Below, in pieces: positions 63,840 through 64,000 of a DNA stretch of 64,000 nt. The translations under genes and the position numbers were made by a program. The stretch comes from CAWCPR01 sp963797475 (GTDB lineage Bacteria > Chloroflexota > Anaerolineae > Anaerolineales > UBA4823): the NCBI GenBank assembly GCA_963797475.1, contig CAWCPR010000001.1, forward strand, positions 1,922,001 through 1,986,000, in the 5' to 3' direction. Positions within the stretch are counted from its first letter, which is position 1, and the number at the start of each line of letters is the position of its first letter. The notes under the pieces are model-generated. The model was given only the letters and a program-made list of their open reading frames with translations. It had not been told where the DNA came from and did no database searches.

Positions 63840-64000
63840 ATGCGAATTGTCTATCTCTCGAATTCAAAAATACCCTCCAAGGAAGCCAACAGCATTCAAG
63901 TCATAAAAATGTGCGCAGCCTTTGCCAGCCTGAGCCACCAGGTCATCCTTTTCTCGGTGAAGAAGCCGGAACAAGGCATGCAAGACGAAGAATTTTATGG
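63840..64000 (+). CDS. Glycosyltransferase, N-terminal fragment
   Basis: An ATG at 63840 opens MRIVYLSNSKIPSKEANSIQ, running to the window edge (53 codons). The start closely resembles that of the glycosyltransferase at 57465 (SP..IPSRRANTLQ), the acceptor domain of GT4 enzymes. The upstream ribosome site is weak (GGCGCAGG region). The rest lies outside the window. Confidence 0.65.
   Translation, partial: MRIVYLSNSKIPSKEANSIQVIKMCAAFASLSHQVILFSVKKPEQGMQDEEFY

Overview
The window looks like chromosomal DNA of a Chloroflexota bacterium, most likely Anaerolineae. This is an inference from gene content: a b6-type split cytochrome b with a cytochrome c fusion, many GAF-type histidine kinases, a VLRF1/eRF1-like protein, family-5 ABC transporters flanked by ROK proteins, and GC-rich coding sequence with alternative starts. 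No rRNA, CRISPR array, integrase or insertion sequence is visible. One tRNA (Pro-UGG) is present.

Region 1 (1-8613): a ROK-type regulator (partial, minus strand) faces a plus-strand carbohydrate operon. It encodes a family-5 ABC binding lipoprotein, two permeases, a broken ROK sugar kinase, two Gfo/Idh/MocA oxidoreductases and N-acetylglucosamine-6-phosphate deacetylase. No ABC ATPase is encoded. A strong hairpin terminator sits between the binding protein and the first permease. The set suggests import and breakdown of an amino-sugar compound.

Region 2 (8685-20509): a PrcB-like lipoprotein and a small gene interrupted by a stop lie beside an orphan SdhC/SdhD pair. Divergent from these is a Rieske / cytochrome b6 / subunit IV-cytochrome c (two CxxCH) operon, whose last gene is frameshifted. 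Next comes a minus-strand cluster: a second orphan SdhC/SdhD pair followed without a real gap by an alpha/beta hydrolase, a caspase-like protease and a 724-residue PAS protein. This is the most unusual arrangement in the window. An NADP-type isocitrate dehydrogenase closes the region.

Region 3 (20771-37842): a P2A Ca2+-ATPase, MgtC, an S9 peptidase, RNase HII, a family 2 glycosyltransferase, a NERD-like membrane protein, a zinc phospholipase C-like protein, tRNA-Pro and a methyltransferase. Three consecutive membrane proteins with extracytoplasmic coiled coils follow; the first carries an N-terminal helix-hairpin-helix. Then come a VLRF1-like protein, an HtrA protease and a DnaJ/CbpA gene with an in-frame TGA.

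Region 4 (38036-49001): a signalling cluster of a REC-GAF protein without an ATPase domain, three GAF/PAS histidine kinases, a PH-like membrane protein, an endonuclease III-type glycosylase, a Rhizobium-type asparaginase and a metallo-beta-lactamase-fold protein.

Region 5 (49130-55017): information-processing genes holB, pcrA/uvrD, tsaE, tsaB, rimI and a family 4 uracil-DNA glycosylase. The divergent holB and pcrA genes both have -35/-10 boxes placed so that transcription should begin at the start codon (leaderless mRNA); tsaE is nearly the same.

Region 6 (55030-64000): a surface polysaccharide locus with a nucleotide-sugar dehydrogenase, a sugar epimerase, three GT4 glycosyltransferases (the last cut by the window edge), a polytopic GT39-like protein, GDP-mannose 4,6-dehydratase and a Wzx-type flippase.

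Four genes carry apparent lesions (ROK kinase, small secreted gene, subunit IV-cytochrome c, dnaJ). This may reflect draft-sequence errors as well as real decay.
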